A stretch of 64,000 nucleotides of DNA from Bacteroidaceae bacterium (GCA_017448965.1 JAFSKK010000063.1:124001-188000); one strand, 5' to 3'. Counted from the stretch's first letter, positions 25,901 through 35,237 are shown. Numbers and translations: made by a program. The notes: generated by a model not told the origin, from the letters alone.

Positions 25901-27613
25901 GTTGCTGACCACCAGTTCTTCGCGCCAGTCACCGATAATGTCACCACACGCATTGGGGTTGTTCTTGGAACTGTTGTGCATGGTGGCTCCTGTCGTGGTG
26001 AGCAATCGGCTACCGCCACTCGTGCCTACTTTGATGATGCTGCCATAGCTGGCGGTTCCGGGACTGTCGTATATTTCGTCGCAGAGATCACCGTCCCAGT
26101 AGATGCGCCCGTTCAAGTGGGTGTTGCCATCGCCTTTGTCGCAGCTGATGTTTCCCTTGCCGGCAATCTCCAAGTCGGTCACGCTGCTGAACCATGTACC
26201 CATGCTGGCGGAACGTCCGATGGAACCCGGAAATTCGTTGGTGAAGTTGCCCATAAGAGCACGTCCATCATCATTGTTAGAGACCTTGCGGAAATAGAAT
26301 TTTCCTGTGGTGGCATTGTAGTAGGTGCAGGCAGGGCTGGTCTCGTTGCAGATGAACTGCTCTGAATATTTGCGGTAAGGGTCAAAGTCGGAACAATGCT
26401 GTGCATCACCATGACCAAGCCCTGTGGTACAGAGTCCCTTGCCGTTATCATCAATAATCATGGCGCCAAAGATGATTTCGTCGCGTCCGTCCCAGTCTAC
26501 ATCACCGATGGCGAAATTGTGGTACCCGTTACCAAACCAAGAGCTGCCGCCTGTGTATTGGTTCCAGCGCCACTGTTGTTTCAGTTCATGAGTGGTGGGG
26601 TCAACCTCCAGAGCACACATCTTGTGGCGTGTGTAGCAACCACGCGCCAAGAAGATGCTGGCTTTGCGTCCATCAAGGAAAGGAGCTCCAAAGTAGTGTT
26701 TTGTGGCACGGTGACCTGTGTCGTTCTCACCCCACACGGTTTTATAGTCGCTTTCACCGCTCTCAAAGCGTGGCAGTGGGTAGGCCATCGGTGTGAAAGT
26801 TGTTGCGCCTTCAGCACATCCGTAAGGAACGCCTGTCTCGCCGTTCATGTAGAGAAGGTATTCTGCTCCTTCTCGGGTGTATTCCGTGCGTGGAGCCACA
26901 TAATTCATGTTGCCAATGTTGATGGCTCTTCCATCAGCAGTGTGGATGATCATGTTGTCGGCACCACGCATGATACACTCTGCTTTGCCGTCTTGATCCC
27001 AGTCGAAACTGATGAGGTCCCACTGCTCATCGGGACCTGACATCAGATTGGGACCAAGGTCTATCCACCAGAGGCGCTTGCCGCTCAGTGTATAACACTC
27101 ATAGTGATGGAATTTGGTGGTGTTGGATGCATTAAGAATGTCGCCAGTGTAATTGCGTTTTACAATAAACTCCACCACACTATCACCGTTTACGTCGCCT
27201 AACGAGACGTCATTGAGATCATACTCGGACGTAACATCATTTCCCTTACGGTCAAGAACTTTGGCAACAGGAATGCTAAGATATCCATTACTCCAGCGGG
27301 TCACACTCTTGCTTTTGAGTTCGGCCTTTTCCTCGCCCTTCACCACGGGAATAACATAATACTGGCTTGATGCGTTGCCGCTGGTGTGGAGGTAATTGGA
27401 CGTGGTCAGGTCGGAAGCAATCTTCGAACCATTGCAGTAGAGATTGTAAGTCACGTCGTAATATTCCTCGCCGAAGATGCGCCAACTGACAAGGTTTCCG
27501 CTGCCGCTGGGCACGGCTACAAGCCCACGATCCAGTTTGTCTGTTGTTCGCTGGGCAAAGCCAAAGGTTGCCGTCAAGGCGAGGGCAAGAGTTAGAATAC
27601 TTTTTTTCATCAT
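22907..27613 (-). CDS. PL11 rhamnogalacturonan lyase fused to autotransporter-type beta-strand repeats
   Basis: The protein has 1568 residues with a signal peptide ending FGFAQ. The N-terminal 630 residues are PL11: LDRGLVAVPSGSGNLVSWRIFG at the start, then propeller blades with calcium-type motifs (DVNGDSVVEF, DWDQDGKAEC, DVDWDGRDE) and GDWREELVVSNQ. PL11 cleaves the rhamnose-galacturonate backbone of rhamnogalacturonan I. From about 640 to 1450 come beta-strand repeats of the autotransporter-associated type (GTLTISNENSYTGGNFLRGG, GAGKMTTSGTWTTTGAVRV), but no C-terminal outer-membrane barrel follows. The tail (LPKGLYMLQIKSASGKK) resembles a secretion-signal domain. Typical PL11 enzymes have about 600 residues, so more than half of this protein is extra. 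A paralogue with the same layout is at 55689. Confidence 0.88.
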   Translation of the reverse strand: MMKKSILTLALALTATFGFAQRTTDKLDRGLVAVPSGSGNLVSWRIFGEEYYDVTYNLYCNGSKIASDLTTSNYLHTSGNASSQYYVIPVVKGEEKAELKSKSVTRWSNGYLSIPVAKVLDRKGNDVTSEYDLNDVSLGDVNGDSVVEFIVKRNYTGDILNASNTTKFHHYECYTLSGKRLWWIDLGPNLMSGPDEQWDLISFDWDQDGKAECIMRGADNMIIHTADGRAINIGNMNYVAPRTEYTREGAEYLLYMNGETGVPYGCAEGATTFTPMAYPLPRFESGESDYKTVWGENDTGHRATKHYFGAPFLDGRKASIFLARGCYTRHKMCALEVDPTTHELKQQWRWNQYTGGSSWFGNGYHNFAIGDVDWDGRDEIIFGAMIIDDNGKGLCTTGLGHGDAQHCSDFDPYRKYSEQFICNETSPACTYYNATTGKFYFRKVSNNDDGRALMGNFTNEFPGSIGRSASMGTWFSSVTDLEIAGKGNISCDKGDGNTHLNGRIYWDGDLCDEIYDSPGTASYGSIIKVGTSGGSRLLTTTGATMHNSSKNNPNACGDIIGDWREELVVSNQNEMRIYTTSIATTYRIPTLWHDHQYRNAMVWQCVGYNQPPHKSYFLGEMEGITVAPPPYTMTGRTEITNGGTIATSHNGQQVIVCETNNSEVTIADGASPSVAFFNVPSWVQGKNSTKTNGTDQITYTYYTCNTKGGAFTGDTRIVKQGDGILNLPKVNMTNTGNTDIWAGTVNFDGTLKNSDLWLNRFAELNSDGGQFKSIKADYASMIRPGGENNQGAITVDGTYTMGFGSRLVLDLYSDGLKADQINVNTLRIEAKTSDTWMKYGPKYLQPVIEVVEHRAEGESTLTTGDYIIGKVQELEGSLASIKVEGITNLKSGLSIDENNNLVLSIGAIRGATEIVWGGFSDANWDFAKTNNFYLLNDEEQTPDIFVKGDIVNFEDGATKRTITLTDDLVPDTVRVNASKAFSYTFKGNGAITAGALVKENTGTLTISNENSYTGGNFLRGGTVKVSSLSNENKATGNLGGVISSSNKFIMENGAILQATAAVTNGSPIRFQGDQGGVINNSADFAQNKGFYGTMLTKKGNGWLKTYTTGTNLTKMVIAAGTVQNFSGNAAKTVELQGGALNDMVSTSNIIFIDAKKKGTWTTTNRCSYSNTLTGEGTIDIYCAAEQGTGWVATRTPLTLNLKDFKGTLIPHAVITADGRFTFDTSNGSADFTLDIPSGVYVQNSGKTLRIGQVTGSGSLGGFCAFSNGVTEQTNTWQVGNEGNFTFAGSVTNKDAFTKLGAGKMTTSGTWTTTGAVRVNDGELHINSGSTIGTGSLTVAVGATLSGATESNIPWTNSSYTINGTLQPNSSTNPTGTTASTASSTIDFNGKNVTFGAKSAYVVGLGKTTNGASQNASIKNIKTLKFTDGATIAPFVPESYLANLTTDENEPDEFTIWTDVTTVSGTPSFDLPELPAWNYWDTSRISEGILIIRCDAEKYQQYLTGISGITDGEIVSVEVVNSNGITVKKFTCSMSAVKATFEQTTLPKGLYMLQIKSASGKKGSMKKMK

Positions 27614-27656
27614 AAATAGGTGTGTTTGTTAGTTATGCGAATATCTCTTGATGTAT

Positions 27657-30272
27657 TTACTTTATGAGCAGTTTCTTTACCGTACCGTTGCTGTACTTCA
27701 CGATGTTGAATCCCTTCTGCATGACAGAGATCTTAGCACCAGAAGGTGTATAGATGCCGACGATTGTTTGTTTGTTTACGGCTTCTTTTTCCTTGATGGC
27801 TGTCGGAATCTTGGCTGAATCGTCACCGTAGAAGGTGAGATAAACATTGTCAACCATTGCCCAGTGTTCGCCTTCTGTGTTGGTGGCGATACGGGCGCCA
27901 AAGGTCATTGTTCCATCTTCGCCCACCTGGGTGATGATGCGGTAAACATTGCCGTAAGCTGCGGCAGGCGTGATGACACTTTCAGTGGTCTCGCCAGCCT
28001 CGTCTTTCTCCACAGCAACTGTGGTGAATTCATCAGGATTCTCATCTCCGTTGTATGTGTAGACGTGCGCTACGGCAGGGCTATTCTTCATGTCGTTTCC
28101 GTCGGTGCCGAGAACAACATCCAGGGCTGCGTCGTTGGCAAACACTTGGAGTCCCTCTTGTTTGCAGTAGGCACTGATTTGTAGAATGTATGTACCAGCT
28201 GGAAGACCTGTTACAGTTTGATAAACCTGAGCTGTTCCTGAGCCGTTCCAGAGATTGAGGTAGTTCTTGTCAAGCACATAACCATCCGTTGGGTTCCAAG
28301 ATGCGTTAGGATCGCTGGCGGCGCAGGTGGTCCAACCTTCGTTCACCCATCCATTTGTCCCACCGAAACTTGGGTACTGAATCTTGGCTGTATAGTCTAC
28401 AGGGTTCTCATCGCTAGCAGGCTCTGCTGGAGTGCTGAGAGCAAACTCGATGTCCCAAAGTTCTTGCAACAGATCCAATACGGTCTGATTGGTGAACTCA
28501 TCCACGTTGAGTGCTCCATACTTGTCGAGGAATGTATTGTATGCAGCCACAGCAGAAGGTGCACACTTGTCTTTGTTCTCTTCATAGATGATAGCAGCTT
28601 TAGCCAACTCACCCGTCTCTTCGTCGGTTAGTTTCTCAATGTTCCAGATGTAGTTCTGTGCTTCGTCAATGATGTCTTGTAATTTCTGAGCCTCAGCCAA
28701 TACATCTTCTGTTCCCGCTGTCTTTTCGGTCAAGATAGGTTCTGCATAGTCAGATACTTCGTCGCCCAACAGGTTAGAATAATATTCGTTGATGCCTTCA
28801 GCTGTAGTCATGTCCTCTGCATTGTTCTTGGTTTCGATAAGTGTCGCATAGGCTGCGATATTGGTGTTGATGGTGTTGAGAGCCTCTTCGTAAGCAGGAA
28901 TAATGGCAAGAATCTGTTCCTTTGTTTCTGCGGTATTGACAGAGGCCAACACTTTGTTGTATTCATCAACAAGTGATGCTTGTACCGTTGCTGTGGTAAA
29001 GTCTGGAGCATCGGCCAGAAGGCTGGAGAGCCAGTAGCGATATGCTTCCACACCACTGCCGTAATAGTTGACGGTGATGTTGTCGAGAGTAATCCAGTTG
29101 CTGGCACTCTCGGTCTGGCTATAGCCATATTCGAGTGTCCCGTCGGTCACTTCAGTGGTGATTTTATAAACTTTGCCTGCTGCAGCCTTTGGAACAACGG
29201 ATTTGTTTTCGTTGGCAAAGACATAACCATCAGCGCTTTCTGAATATGCTGAAATGGTCACCACATAGATACCATTGGGCAGATCCACCAACTTCTTATA
29301 CCCTTGGCCTTGCATCGTGCCAGACCAGATGCTGAGGTAGGGAGCATCATATCCTTCCCATCCATCGGCAATCCATGTGCCGGTCTTGGTCCATTCACTA
29401 TCAGGAACGTTCAGTTCATTGATCCAACCGCTGATGCTGCTGCCATCGTTCTGGTCAATCTGGATAGGAGTGTCTGGTGTAACACTGATTTCATAATACT
29501 TCAGAATCTTCTTGTTCACAGATTCGGTGGCTGCGTTTAATTCTTCCGTGGAACTGCCGGTGTTGGCGAAAGTGGCTTTCTCCTCAGTAATGTTGATGTC
29601 GGTTGTGCTGAGTGCTTCAGCCTGCTGGATGATGTCGCCCAGTTGCATGGCGGCTTCATAACGACCCACTTCTAGCAAATAGTTGGCGTAATCAGTTTCG
29701 CTGACAAAAGCCCATGTGTTTTGGAACACCTCGGCTGCTTTGTCCCCATAAATCACGCCTGTACCAGTCTGCTCGTTGGTTTGTCCGTTGCTGTATTCAG
29801 TGTCTCGTCCGAGTGTATAACCGGAATAGTTGGTAGGGTTGTATTCGGGGTTCCTGCCTGCTCCATAAATATAGTAGAGGTTTGTTCCTGCTTCTGAAAG
29901 GGAGAAGAAATAGTTGGTCTGTAGATTGCGGTCTACGTAAACATTGCCATATTCATCATCGATGAACATGTTGTTCCACGACTCTTTTTTAATGCTGTTG
30001 GCCATGATTACGTAAGTCTCTCCATCCCATTCGGCATCCTCTACAATATACTTTTTCACAATGAATTGCAGTCCCGTGCTTCCAACGGAAGCGTGGGTGC
30101 CGTAGTCATTGCCTTCAGTGAGGAAAAGTTGAGCCTCCGGGTTGTAGATATATACGGTTTCGTCTACAGTCAGTGGCAGATAACTGCCAGAGAAGACAGG
30201 TTTTTGCCATTCGTCGGCAAAAGTTGCAAGGGTTGCTAAGAGAGCAACCATAAGTAGTAAAGTTCTTTTCAT
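27657..30272 (-). CDS. Secreted modular protein with lectin-like domains and helical linker
   Basis: The protein has 871 residues with a signal peptide ending ATFAD. Residues about 25-190 look like a ricin/trefoil-type module (VYIYNPEAQLFLTEGNDYG). Two jelly-roll-like modules follow (about 265-405, 640-830) that share W-x-x-x-GW...LSIWSGT/LNLWNGSG and LPxGxYxLxISAY. An acidic helical stretch lies between them (about 410-620). The tail is KGFNIVKYSNGTVKKLLIK. No catalytic residues could be assigned. It shares its organisation with the protein at 19006, and these two flank the PL11 gene, so surface binding of the lyase substrate is a reasonable guess. The gene is 43 nt upstream of the PL11 gene on the same strand. 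Confidence 0.68.
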   Translation of the reverse strand: MKRTLLLMVALLATLATFADEWQKPVFSGSYLPLTVDETVYIYNPEAQLFLTEGNDYGTHASVGSTGLQFIVKKYIVEDAEWDGETYVIMANSIKKESWNNMFIDDEYGNVYVDRNLQTNYFFSLSEAGTNLYYIYGAGRNPEYNPTNYSGYTLGRDTEYSNGQTNEQTGTGVIYGDKAAEVFQNTWAFVSETDYANYLLEVGRYEAAMQLGDIIQQAEALSTTDINITEEKATFANTGSSTEELNAATESVNKKILKYYEISVTPDTPIQIDQNDGSSISGWINELNVPDSEWTKTGTWIADGWEGYDAPYLSIWSGTMQGQGYKKLVDLPNGIYVVTISAYSESADGYVFANENKSVVPKAAAGKVYKITTEVTDGTLEYGYSQTESASNWITLDNITVNYYGSGVEAYRYWLSSLLADAPDFTTATVQASLVDEYNKVLASVNTAETKEQILAIIPAYEEALNTINTNIAAYATLIETKNNAEDMTTAEGINEYYSNLLGDEVSDYAEPILTEKTAGTEDVLAEAQKLQDIIDEAQNYIWNIEKLTDEETGELAKAAIIYEENKDKCAPSAVAAYNTFLDKYGALNVDEFTNQTVLDLLQELWDIEFALSTPAEPASDENPVDYTAKIQYPSFGGTNGWVNEGWTTCAASDPNASWNPTDGYVLDKNYLNLWNGSGTAQVYQTVTGLPAGTYILQISAYCKQEGLQVFANDAALDVVLGTDGNDMKNSPAVAHVYTYNGDENPDEFTTVAVEKDEAGETTESVITPAAAYGNVYRIITQVGEDGTMTFGARIATNTEGEHWAMVDNVYLTFYGDDSAKIPTAIKEKEAVNKQTIVGIYTPSGAKISVMQKGFNIVKYSNGTVKKLLIK

Positions 30273-30362
30273 AAAAGCAAGATTAATAGTTAGTTGTTAT
30301 GAATAGTGTTAAATGTGCATGTAATGCGCACGTATGACGTGGCAAAGGTAGGAAATAATTTT

Positions 30363-33300
30363 TTATTGGGCAACCATTTCGAGTAAATCTTTGCCTGTGA
30401 GTTTATAACTTGAGTCTGTTCCTGCCAAAATGTTCTCGGCAAGCTCGCGTTTGGTCTGGTGCAAACGGATGATTTTCTCTTCGATGGTGTTCTTGCTGAC
30501 AAGGTGGTAAACCGTTACCGCTTGGTTCTGGCCGATGCGATAGGCACGGTCGGTAGCCTGCTGTTCGATGGCAGGGTTCCACCAAGGGTCGAGGTGGAAC
30601 ACGTAGTTGGCACCTGTTAGGTTCAGACCCAGTCCACCAGCCTTGAGGCTGATGAGGAAGAGCGATTTTTCACCGTTTTGGAATGCATCAACCATCTCTG
30701 TGCGTTGTTTGAGTGGCACACTGCCATCGATGTAGAAATATTCCATGCCGAGCCTGTCAAGTTCTTTCTTGACAAGGTGGAAGAAACTGACGAACTGGCT
30801 GAAGACCAGTGCTCTGTTGCCTCCTTCAATCACGCCTTGTAGCAGTTCTACCAATGCGGTGATTTTTGAACATTCGCCAGTCCACTTTGGCTCGATGAGT
30901 TGTGCGCTACATGCTGCCTGGCGCAGTTTTGTTATTTCAGCCAATACGTGCATGTCAATATCCAATCCACCTTCTTGCAGCATTTGCTCGGCTCGGATGC
31001 GGATGCTTTCGTAGATGGCGAGTTCGTCTTGATTCAGTTCCACCGTATGGTGAATCTCAATCTTCTCGGGCAGTTCTTTCAGGACGGATTGCTTTGTGCG
31101 GCGCAACATGAAGGGGTGCACGATTCGCTCCAGTTGTTCTTGTTTCTCTTTGTCTTGGAAGCCTTCGATGGGCACGATGAACTTTTGTGAAAAGTGCTCG
31201 TACCCTCCCAACAATCCTGGGTTGACGAACTGGAAGAGATTCCATAGTTCTCCCAAGTGGTTTTGTACAGGGGTTCCTGTCAGCATCACCCGATTGTCGG
31301 CCTGAATCTTCATGGCGGCAGCGCTGGTTTTTGCCCCTCGGTTCTTGATGATGTGCGCTTCGTCCAGACATGCCACATTCCAATGCTTCTTTGTGATGTC
31401 GTCCTGGATGCTCAGAAGAATGCCATAGGTTGTGATGATGATGTCTCCTGCCTTGGCGTCAGCGATAGTTTTCTGACGATTGGCGGCAAAGTTGAGAATC
31501 TGCACATTCAGAGTAGGGGCAAATTTTTCCATCTCAGTTTTCCAGTTGGGCGCAACTGAGGCGGGTGCCACTACCAGGGAAGGTCCATCCTCCTTCTTCA
31601 ACAGCAGAAAGGCGATGGTTTGTATTGTCTTGCCGAGACCCATGTCATCGGCCAAAAGTGCGCCAGCTCCCCAACTGTTCAGTCGAGCCATCCATAGATA
31701 GCCGTCTTTCTGGTAGGGTCGCAAGGTGGCGTTTAAGTCTTCAGGTATGGGTGGTCGGTAGTTGGAGCCGTCGAGAATGCGTTGCCGCACTTTGCGTAGT
31801 TCTTCGTCCATCTTTAATTCGAGGTCACCATGCAGCAAGTCGTCACCCATCAGGGCGGCGCTGAATGGCGAAATCTTGATTTTTCCGCGTTCACGGTTGG
31901 CAATGGCATCGAGAGCGTTCAGTTGTCGCCTGAGTTTCTCGCTTAAGGCCACGTATTCGCCTTCGCCCAACTGTATGTATTTTCCCTTGCTCTTGCTTAC
32001 CAGCTCCAGCAGTTCGCTGATGCTGATTCGCGTGTTCTCGTCAATGTCCACATCGCCTTCTATGTCAAACCATTGGCCTCGCTGTTTCAGCACACCGCTC
32101 CAGCTGCTGACACCACGTGAGAGAGTGCGTATCTTGAAACCTTGTCCTTCGGGCCACTCTGCATAGAACATGTCACGATGATCTTGTATCATCTGTATCA
32201 GTTCGAGTATGAATTCGGGGGGATAAACCTCTTTCTCTTCATAATTGTACCCCATGCTGTCCCAGAAGGCTCGCACAATTTCAAGGTTGGAACGTTCCAT
32301 TTCCAAATTGCGCTTCACTCTTATGCGGCCTTCCTCGTTTTCATCGATGATGATGCCGTCGCCTTCGCCCAGTCGGTAGGTGCGTCTGCCACCAGACAAT
32401 GGACGTACAAAGACCTCTACCTCCCAATTGTTGCCTTGTTGAGGACTGAGTTTAAAGCCCACGTTCCATTGCCCTTCGGTGATGGGGAGGGTGGAGCCTC
32501 CTTCTATGAGTGAAGAGTGTAGTTCAACCTTGCCGCCAATCTTGGCCAACAGATTGCGTAAGGTGGGTTCGGCTTCTAATGGAAGTTGTCCCAATTGGAG
32601 CAGTTTCACGTAGTAACCACGAATGTCGGCGGGTATGTTGACAATGCTGTAAACCGTAGGTGATTCTTCCACGATGATGAGGTCGTCTTTGACAGAATCA
32701 ACGGGTACATTCGATTTGACCACAAAATGGTCTCCTTCGTTTTCCACCACCAGATAGGGCTTGTCGCGGTTCACGTGAATTTGTTCAAATGGTGCAGACT
32801 TTCCCCAATATAGGCGGTTGTCATCCACCATCTCCTCAATCACGTCCTCTAGTTGCAACTCCCAGTGTTCACTGTGGCTCAGACGTGCCAAGATGCGTCG
32901 GTCAGCATTGTTCATCCCCTCCACTTCGCCTTTCCTGTAGCGTGCCTCGCTCAGACGTTTTCCGTTTCCCCAGTTGCCGTTTTTCAGACGTGTCTGCTCC
33001 CTCACCTGAATGACGCGTGAGTCCATTGACTCGCGGATGTACATGAGTCGTGTGTCTTGTTCTTGCTTCTGCACAGAGTTCCCTTCCGCATCATCTATAA
33101 GCCCTTCCAGCACCGACTCCCATTCTGCTTTGTGGTAGATGTTTGTGAGCGTTGGCTGATGGCCGAATCGCTTTCTAAGTGATTCTTGCTCAGAACTGTA
33201 GAGTGGTAGATATTTGGACATTTCATGCTGTAGCAATGCCAGATGCGGAATGCAGACATTGACATCCATGTCGGCGGTCGGATAACCTAAATAGTTGGCC

Positions 33301-34394
33301 AGCAAGAAGGCCATTGGCCGGAAGATGGGAGGGAGTTTCTGGGTGCTCGCTTCGTCGTACATTTTTTGGACGAGTTCCCTGTGGAGGGTGCGGTTGATAT
33401 TGCAGAAATCTTCTGTCAAGATGCGCACTGGCAACATCGTTTCGTCTGTCTTGATGGTCAGTGTGGTGGCTAATTCATGCACTTTCTTCCTGCAGATGCC
33501 CACAATTTTCTCATTGCCCTCTTTGTTTTCGTTTACTACGGCCATGAATGAGAGAGCGTAGTAGAATGTCAAAAAGAAACCTAAGCTGTCTTTCTTTTCT
33601 CCTTTCTCTTTGGCTCGTGTCTTGATGGCGATGTCGAACCATTTGGCGGCATCTGTATATTTCCCTTCGCATAGAGTGTGGAGCGCGAAGAGCATGTATC
33701 CATAGGAAATCTTGTCGAAAATGCCATTGGAAGGCAGTTTCCCCGTTGCGATGTATTCGTAGAGTTCCATGAGTGCCAGCAGGCGGCTTCGGGTGGACTC
33801 GGTGATGGCATTGTAGCGGCCGATGCAGATGGAAAGAAATGCGGTGTCAACCACTAAGTCGTGAGAAACGAAATAGTTGCACACGTTTTCGAAAAAGGTT
33901 GTGAACGTGGCAGGCTGGAAGTTTTCGAATAGTTGCAGGAACTGGGATTCTGTTGCTACACTGAAGAAGAAATGGGCATGGTCGGGTGGAATGACATTTG
34001 CGCTGTTACATACCTGATAGTTGTTGTCCACCAGTTGTTTGACAGCATAACGCACGAACATGTAGTTCTGCCCGCCCTTCTGCAGCAGTCGGTTGTAGGT
34101 GGGGAGCAAGTCCTTGCGGCACTCGTACAGATACCATAGTGCCGGCACCAAACAGTCTGTGTTGATTTCGTAACGCGCGGCATTGGTGTACCAATCTCGT
34201 CCTGCGTTGACGAAAATGCCTTGTTGGGTCAGCTCGTCAAGAGCGGCAATGCCGTCGAAACTATGGAAGCAGTATTGTTTAAGCGTGTAGATGTGCTCTT
34301 CCATCCTACGGTAGGAGTCAATCCCACTGTGGACATAGTAGCACAGCAGGCGTTGCGCATCTTCGCTCAGTTGTTCGTATCGGTCAAAAATCAT
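30363..34394 (-). CDS. SNF2-family DEAH helicase
   Basis: The protein has 1343 residues from the ATG at 34394. An ATG at 34427 overlaps the -7 promoter box at 34425-34432, so the later start is favoured. The C-terminal 450 residues are a complete SNF2 engine: LADDMGLGKTIQ with Lys922, the DEAH box at 1011-1014, the MLTGTPVQNHLGELWNL segment, and the helicase C domain (LKAGGLGLNLTGANYV, DRAYRIGQNQAVTVYHLV). The first 870 residues have no domain I can name; this long N-terminus is common in Bacteroidota SNF2 proteins. It probably remodels protein-DNA complexes during transcription or repair. It is a single-gene unit with no defence genes nearby. Confidence 0.93.
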   Translation of the reverse strand: MIFDRYEQLSEDAQRLLCYYVHSGIDSYRRMEEHIYTLKQYCFHSFDGIAALDELTQQGIFVNAGRDWYTNAARYEINTDCLVPALWYLYECRKDLLPTYNRLLQKGGQNYMFVRYAVKQLVDNNYQVCNSANVIPPDHAHFFFSVATESQFLQLFENFQPATFTTFFENVCNYFVSHDLVVDTAFLSICIGRYNAITESTRSRLLALMELYEYIATGKLPSNGIFDKISYGYMLFALHTLCEGKYTDAAKWFDIAIKTRAKEKGEKKDSLGFFLTFYYALSFMAVVNENKEGNEKIVGICRKKVHELATTLTIKTDETMLPVRILTEDFCNINRTLHRELVQKMYDEASTQKLPPIFRPMAFLLANYLGYPTADMDVNVCIPHLALLQHEMSKYLPLYSSEQESLRKRFGHQPTLTNIYHKAEWESVLEGLIDDAEGNSVQKQEQDTRLMYIRESMDSRVIQVREQTRLKNGNWGNGKRLSEARYRKGEVEGMNNADRRILARLSHSEHWELQLEDVIEEMVDDNRLYWGKSAPFEQIHVNRDKPYLVVENEGDHFVVKSNVPVDSVKDDLIIVEESPTVYSIVNIPADIRGYYVKLLQLGQLPLEAEPTLRNLLAKIGGKVELHSSLIEGGSTLPITEGQWNVGFKLSPQQGNNWEVEVFVRPLSGGRRTYRLGEGDGIIIDENEEGRIRVKRNLEMERSNLEIVRAFWDSMGYNYEEKEVYPPEFILELIQMIQDHRDMFYAEWPEGQGFKIRTLSRGVSSWSGVLKQRGQWFDIEGDVDIDENTRISISELLELVSKSKGKYIQLGEGEYVALSEKLRRQLNALDAIANRERGKIKISPFSAALMGDDLLHGDLELKMDEELRKVRQRILDGSNYRPPIPEDLNATLRPYQKDGYLWMARLNSWGAGALLADDMGLGKTIQTIAFLLLKKEDGPSLVVAPASVAPNWKTEMEKFAPTLNVQILNFAANRQKTIADAKAGDIIITTYGILLSIQDDITKKHWNVACLDEAHIIKNRGAKTSAAAMKIQADNRVMLTGTPVQNHLGELWNLFQFVNPGLLGGYEHFSQKFIVPIEGFQDKEKQEQLERIVHPFMLRRTKQSVLKELPEKIEIHHTVELNQDELAIYESIRIRAEQMLQEGGLDIDMHVLAEITKLRQAACSAQLIEPKWTGECSKITALVELLQGVIEGGNRALVFSQFVSFFHLVKKELDRLGMEYFYIDGSVPLKQRTEMVDAFQNGEKSLFLISLKAGGLGLNLTGANYVFHLDPWWNPAIEQQATDRAYRIGQNQAVTVYHLVSKNTIEEKIIRLHQTKRELAENILAGTDSSYKLTGKDLLEMVAQ

Positions 34395-34424
34395 CCTTTG
34401 TCGTTTGCTAATTGGTAAAGCGTG

Positions 34425-34432
34425 CAAAGTTA
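34425..34432 (-). promoter_or_regulatory. -7 box of the SNF2 gene promoter
   Basis: On the minus strand it reads TAACTTTG. TTGG lies 19 nt upstream (34452-34455). Transcription would start near 34418, giving a leader of about 24 nt to the ATG at 34394. Confidence 0.6.
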
Positions 34433-34542
34433 CGGAATAGTTCGCAAATGACCAAGAGAATTTCTTCTTTTTGATGCGTAAAGAACTGCTTTTAAGGGTT
34501 TTTCACGAAGGTGATGGTTGGATGGGGAATAGGGGGTAAAAA

Positions 34543-34626
34543 GGCAGCGTCGTTACCACTTAATTGAAACTGCCGTTACCGATTAATTGATAACGACGTT
34601 GCCTATTAATTGGAAACGACGCTGCC
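34543..34626. repeat. Nested palindromic repeat with ATTAATTG units
   Basis: GGCAGCGTCGTT (34543-34554) and AACGACGCTGCC (34615-34626) form a perfect 12-bp outer stem. Inside are three related units containing TTAATTG, each flanked by versions of GTTACC or AACGAC, including a further copy at 34571-34593. It lies between the divergent SNF2 promoter and the efp stop. The whole could fold into a cruciform. Confidence 0.75.
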
Positions 34627-34667
34627 TAAATGGTGTTTTTTATGCTGCGATAAAAAAGAGTCTTTTC

Positions 34668-35237
34668 TTACTTGCGGGTTACGTATGAGCCATCGCGAGT
34701 GTCCACCTCAATCATGTCGCCTTCGTTGATGAAGAGAGGTACGCGGATTTCCACACCAGTCTCCAAAGTGGCTGGTTTTGTAGCGTTTGTGGCGGTGTTT
34801 CCAGCGAATCCAGGCTCGGTGTAAGTGACCTGAAGAACCACTTTTACAGGTGCTTCAGCCGTGAGGATGGTGCCGGTTGATTCGTCGATAGATGCCATCA
34901 CCATCGTTTCGCCTTCCTTGAGGAAGTCACCACCGGTGATAACGTCTTTGGCAATGTTTACTTGCTCGTATGTGTCTGTGTTCATGAATACGAGTTCCTC
35001 GCCCTCTTTGTAGAGGTACTGGAACTGCTGGTGAGATACCTGCACATCGTCAAGTTTGGCGGATACAATCCAAGTGCGCTCAAGCACGCGGCCGTCCTCC
35101 ACGTTACGGAGTTTTGTGCGCATCACTGTATTTCCCTTGCCTGGCTTCACGTGCAAGAAATCGATTACTACATAAATCTTGCCATCGTCAAGGCGGAGGC
35201 ATACGTTCTTCTTAATGTCACCTGCTAAAATAGCCAT
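34668..35237 (-). CDS. efp: Elongation factor P
   Basis: The protein has 189 residues, the full family length: KOW-like domain I and two OB folds. The conserved loop HVKPGKGN holds Lys34, the position that is modified in many bacteria. The C-terminus (EGDMIEVDTRDGSYVTRK) is typical. It relieves ribosome stalling at polyproline stretches. It is transcribed from the promoter at 35362-35392, leaving a leader of about 118 nt that holds a small inverted repeat (35270-35322; GAAAAATTGA/TCAATTTTTC). Confidence 0.98.
   Translation of the reverse strand: MAILAGDIKKNVCLRLDDGKIYVVIDFLHVKPGKGNTVMRTKLRNVEDGRVLERTWIVSAKLDDVQVSHQQFQYLYKEGEELVFMNTDTYEQVNIAKDVITGGDFLKEGETMVMASIDESTGTILTAEAPVKVVLQVTYTEPGFAGNTATNATKPATLETGVEIRVPLFINEGDMIEVDTRDGSYVTRK

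Noticed and set aside
30363-34394. SNF2 helicase as part of a phage-defence system
   Set aside because: Neighbours are secreted glycan proteins and translation genes; no methylase, nuclease or phospholipase gene is adjacent.
34395-34427. Upstream start for the SNF2 protein
   Set aside because: The ATG at 34427 lies inside a good -7 promoter box, so it should not be transcribed from that promoter.
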